From Marivita sp. (GTDB lineage: Bacteria > Pseudomonadota > Alphaproteobacteria > Rhodobacterales > Rhodobacteraceae), in the NCBI RefSeq assembly GCF_022763305.1, contig NZ_JALEGT010000013.1, positions 1 to 48,114 of the forward strand: 48,114 nucleotides of DNA, in the 5' to 3' direction. Under the pieces are notes generated by a model. That model saw only the letters and a program-made list of their open reading frames with translations. It did no database searches and was not told the DNA's origin. Positions within the stretch are counted from its first letter, which is position 1. Each line of letters starts with the position of its first letter. Shown piece by piece: positions 45,554 to 48,114 of this stretch. The position numbers and the translations under genes were made by a program.

Positions 45554-46447
45554 ATGCGGATAGACTGGATCGAAGACCTCGTGGCGCTTCTCGACAGCGG
45601 CGGTGTCGCCGACGCTGCCCGCCTGCGCAACGTAACACAGCCCGCCTTTTCCCGCCGCATCAAAGTGCTGGAAGAGGTTCTGGGCATCGAGCTGATCGAC
45701 CGCAGCGTCAAACCCAGTGGCCCCTCTCGGGTGCTCCGCGATCGCGAGGCCGAGCTGCGCAAACTCGCAATCGAATTGCGCCAGATGCTGTCCGACATGC
45801 GGCAGGAGCAACGCACAGGTCTGCGGCAATTGGTGATTGCCAGTCAGCACGCGATCACGACGTCCATGGGCACGCAGATCATCAATTCAGTGGCGGAACC
45901 CAGCCGAACGCATATCCGACTGCGGTCGGCCAACCGGGACGAGTGCGAAACGCTGTTGATCCGCAGACAGGCCGAGATTTCGCTGACCTACAGGATCAAG
46001 TCGGAGCCCGTGATGGAGCCGGCGTCTTTCCTGCTCGAAGCCGTGATTGGAGAGGAAACGCTGATCCCCGTCTGCGGCAGCGCCTATGCCGACGACCTCA
46101 TCGCCGGTTTTCACGGAGGCACCTTGCGGATCATCGGGTATCCGACGGACGTGTTTCTGGGTGCGGCCGTGAGCCGACACATCCTGCCCGCGCTGGAAGG
46201 CACCTGCCGGATCAGCGTCGTCACGGAAACCGGCCTGTCGACCGCGGCGCTGCAATTGTCCCAATCCGGGCTTGGCGTGGCCTGGGTGCCTGCGGCCTTG
46301 GCGCATCCTGACCTCGCACGTGGCGATCTGACCCGCCTCGACGACCTTCTAGGGTGGGTTGGAATGGACATCGTGGCGCAGCGTTGGTCCGGCACGTCCA
46401 ATCCGGCGACCTTGGATGCGTGGATCCGTCTGACGGCATCGTCCTGA
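45554..46447 (+). CDS. LysR-family transcriptional regulator (297 aa)
   Basis: Probable regulator of the divergent lyase-aminotransferase-racemase unit. The HTH reads MRIDWIEDLVALLDSGGVAD then RLRNVTQPAFSRRIKVLEEV, followed by a co-inducer domain with VVTETGLSTAALQLSQSGLG. The family's usual VaeegSfsrAA helix is modified here (GGVADAARLRN), but the recognition helix is normal. GAGG lies 6 nt before ATG 45554; a longer frame (45464) would run through the divergent promoter region. The ligand is unknown, possibly the lyase substrate. Confidence 0.88.
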   Translation: MRIDWIEDLVALLDSGGVADAARLRNVTQPAFSRRIKVLEEVLGIELIDRSVKPSGPSRVLRDREAELRKLAIELRQMLSDMRQEQRTGLRQLVIASQHAITTSMGTQIINSVAEPSRTHIRLRSANRDECETLLIRRQAEISLTYRIKSEPVMEPASFLLEAVIGEETLIPVCGSAYADDLIAGFHGGTLRIIGYPTDVFLGAAVSRHILPALEGTCRISVVTETGLSTAALQLSQSGLGVAWVPAALAHPDLARGDLTRLDDLLGWVGMDIVAQRWSGTSNPATLDAWIRLTASS

Positions 46448-46597
46448 AAAAAGATTCCCCACCCGAATAGGGTGTCCGGCATCAACCACTGTAAACGCCG
46501 CTATATCTTTCGGTAAAAACGTTGATTTTTCAATCGATTCGCTAAATGCGACCGGGTGCCTGTCGTATTGATGCACAGCTGTAAAAGGGAAAAAAGT

Positions 46598-47890
46598 ATG
46601 TTGGATTTAAATCCCGAAACTACGATGGACGAAAGTCAAATCGCGTTGCTCGCGATGGTGGAACGCACGCAGGCTGTGATTCATTTCACGGTGGATGGCA
46701 TCATCCTGCACGCAAATGATAATTTTTTAGCGGCGCTTGAGTATCGGGCCGAGGCTGTGATTGGAAATCATCATCGGATCTTTGTGGACCCGGAATATGC
46801 ACGCAGCAGCGCATACGCCAAGTTCTGGCAGTACCTCAGGTCGGGCGAGACCTTCACCGATCAATTCCCCCGCCGAACACGCACCGGGCGGACAATCTGG
46901 ATTCAGGCGACCTATGCGCCTGTCTTTGACGTGCATGGCAACGTCACACGCATCGTCAAGGTAGCAACGGATATCACGGCGCGGCAAGAGGCGATCCAGG
47001 ACCTTGCCAAGGGCCTCGATCATCTGCGTCAGGGTGATCTGACATACCGCATCAAGATCAGCGACCAGCCTGACCTGGCCCTTGTCGGTACCGCCTTCAA
47101 TCGGACCTCCGAAGACTGGACTGCCCTTTTGGGGCGGGTGTCCTCCGTCACCGCCGCTGTCAAGACAATCGAACAGAGCATGAACGCCTCTTCCGAGGAA
47201 CTGTCTAGCCGCAGCGCCTCGCAGGCCTCGGCCCTGAGCCAGACAGCATAGGCTGTGAGCCAACTCAATAGCACGGTGCGTAGCGCCGTCGAAGAAGCGA
47301 CTTCGGCAGACAACATCGCAAAGGCGACAGGCGGAAAGGCCGAAAGCAACACCAAACTGGTCGAGGAGATGGTGCAGGCCATGGAGCTGATCCAGACGTC
47401 GTCCGGTCGCATCTCCAAGATCGTCAACACAATCGAGTCCATTGCCGTCCAGACCAATCTTCTCGCACTCAACGCGGCGATCGAAGCGGCACGCGCAGGG
47501 GCAGCGGGTCGCGGATTTGCCGTTGTGGCAACCGAAGTGCGGCAGTTGGCCCAACGCAGTTCCGACTCTGCGCGCGAGATTGCCGGACTGATTTCCGAAA
47601 GCGAAAACCACGTGTCGAACGGGGTGTCCCTGGCGAACCGGGTCGGATCTGATCTGGGTGTCTTCTTTGAGGGCATCGAGACTTTGAGCACCTCCGTCGG
47701 ACGAATTGCAGAAGGCATCACAAGCCAGTCAGCCGCCCTGTCGCAGATCAACGAAGCGGTCGGTCACATGGAGCACATGACACAGGAAAACGCCCAGATG
47801 GCGACTGAAACAACATCTGCCTGCAAACGGCTTTCCGATGTATCGAACGTGCTGTCATCGGAGACCTCGACCTTCAAGATCGAGGCCTGA
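46598..47890 (+). pseudogene. PAS-containing methyl-accepting chemotaxis protein interrupted by an in-frame TAG
   Basis: The frame is open from ATG 46598 (AAGGG upstream) to a TAG at 47249-47251 (codon 218) and continues in the same frame to 47890. Joined, it would be a 430-residue soluble transducer with no transmembrane segments. The PAS domain is about residues 22-127 (MVERTQAVIHFTVDGIILHA ... VTRIVKVATDITARQEA), a HAMP-like remnant about 135-155 (LDHLRQGDLTYRI), and an MCP signalling domain follows. The tip reads [20 protein letters not shown] then [18 protein letters not shown]. The stop falls in the helix before the tip (ALSQTA[14 protein letters not shown]), so the first part alone lacks the kinase-coupling tip. 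The second part opens with a GTG at 47255 but has no obvious ribosome site. It may be a recent nonsense mutation, a sequencing error, or a suppressed stop. Confidence 0.85.
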
Positions 47891-48024
47891 GATCCCGCGC
47901 AGCCTGATTGACTGGCACACAGCGGAAATCGAAGAGTTGCGTGACATGCTGCGTGGCGCGAGGAACTGTCCGGTGCAGCGGAGCAAATTCCTTGCAGAGC
48001 GGGGCGTAATTTCGCGCCTTAGTA

Positions 48025-48114
48025 CTACAGTTGCACTTTGAGTCGAGATTTATGATGCGCGATGGCGGCGTTGATTTGATGTTCGCGTCGCCATCGTGAC
48101 CAGTCCCAAATGGC
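48025..48114 (-). CDS. Possible transposase C-terminal end, cut by the window edge
   Basis: A minus-strand frame runs in from the right edge and stops at a TAG (48025-48027). Its 29 residues read AIWDWSRWRREHQINAAIAH followed by HKSRLKVQL. The W-S-x-W-R-R-x-H-Q pattern with a basic end resembles the C-termini of some insertion-sequence transposases, recalled from general knowledge. No terminal inverted repeat can be tested because only the end is visible. Between the broken chemotaxis gene and this frame (47891-48024) I see no gene. Confidence 0.4.
   Translation of the reverse strand, partial: AIWDWSRWRREHQINAAIAHHKSRLKVQL

Noticed and set aside
47838-48041. A 67-residue plus-strand frame after the chemotaxis gene
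   Set aside because: It overlaps the end of the transducer in another frame and has no ribosome site or motif.

Overview
The window is GC-rich and gene-dense. It looks like chromosomal DNA of a marine or halotolerant alphaproteobacterium of the Rhodobacteraceae (Roseobacter group). The reasons are protein-level resemblance throughout, an ectABC-ask ectoine operon with a MarR-type EctR regulator, a six-gene Mrp/Pha antiporter operon with fused A and B subunits, and the general gene style. That taxonomic call is inference; no rRNA or other marker gene is present.

Layout. (1) 130-9362: a surface-glycan block with two tandem paralogous family-2 glycosyltransferases (minus), a 738-residue protein with a glycosyltransferase front and an alpha/beta-hydrolase-like end (plus), galE (minus), another family-2 glycosyltransferase (plus) and a GT4 glycosyltransferase (minus). 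No flippase, polymerase or exporter is present. (2) 9473-13863 (minus): a ROK regulator, a long PIG-L-type deacetylase and a DMT transporter, tightly packed. Divergent from it, 13983-20270 (plus) is a carbohydrate-type ABC importer (binding protein, two permeases, ATPase) with an argininosuccinate-lyase-family enzyme inside the operon and a GST at its end. (3) 20295-24001 (minus): ectA-ectB-ectC-ask, with ectR divergent at 24233. (4) 24727-30629 (minus): mrpAB-C-D-E-F-G, whose last gene overlaps the end of ectR tail to tail. Blocks 3 and 4 together form an osmotic/ionic adaptation island. (5) 31012-32346: an orphan membrane histidine kinase. (6) 32419-35617: katG divergent from oxyR, with both OxyR redox cysteines present. 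(7) 35713-42501: a small exported hypothetical protein and a complete urea-type ABC transporter, urtABCDE, with no urease gene in the window. (8) 42507-45448 (minus): a PLP-dependent lyase of the D-cysteine desulfhydrase/L-cysteate sulfo-lyase type, a DegT-type aminotransferase and an Asp/Glu-type racemase, divergent from a LysR regulator. (9) 46598-47890: a soluble PAS-containing chemotaxis transducer interrupted by an in-frame amber codon, followed at the right edge by what looks like the tail of a transposase.

How the parts fit. The ectoine operon makes a compatible solute from aspartate, with a dedicated aspartokinase feeding the pathway. The Mrp complex exports sodium in exchange for protons. 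The two transporter operons share a design: each binding-protein gene is followed by a strong stem-loop before the membrane genes, which would keep binding-protein mRNA in excess. Candidate operators are visible at ectA/ectR, katG/oxyR and the ROK/ABC junction. Many genes are translationally coupled by ATGA or TGATG overlaps.

No tRNA, rRNA, CRISPR array, replication origin or complete insertion sequence was recognised. The least conventional parts are the multidomain glycosyltransferase/hydrolase, the lyase-containing sugar-type ABC operon with its divergent PIG-L/ROK partner, the PLP-lyase/aminotransferase/racemase cluster and the amber-interrupted transducer.
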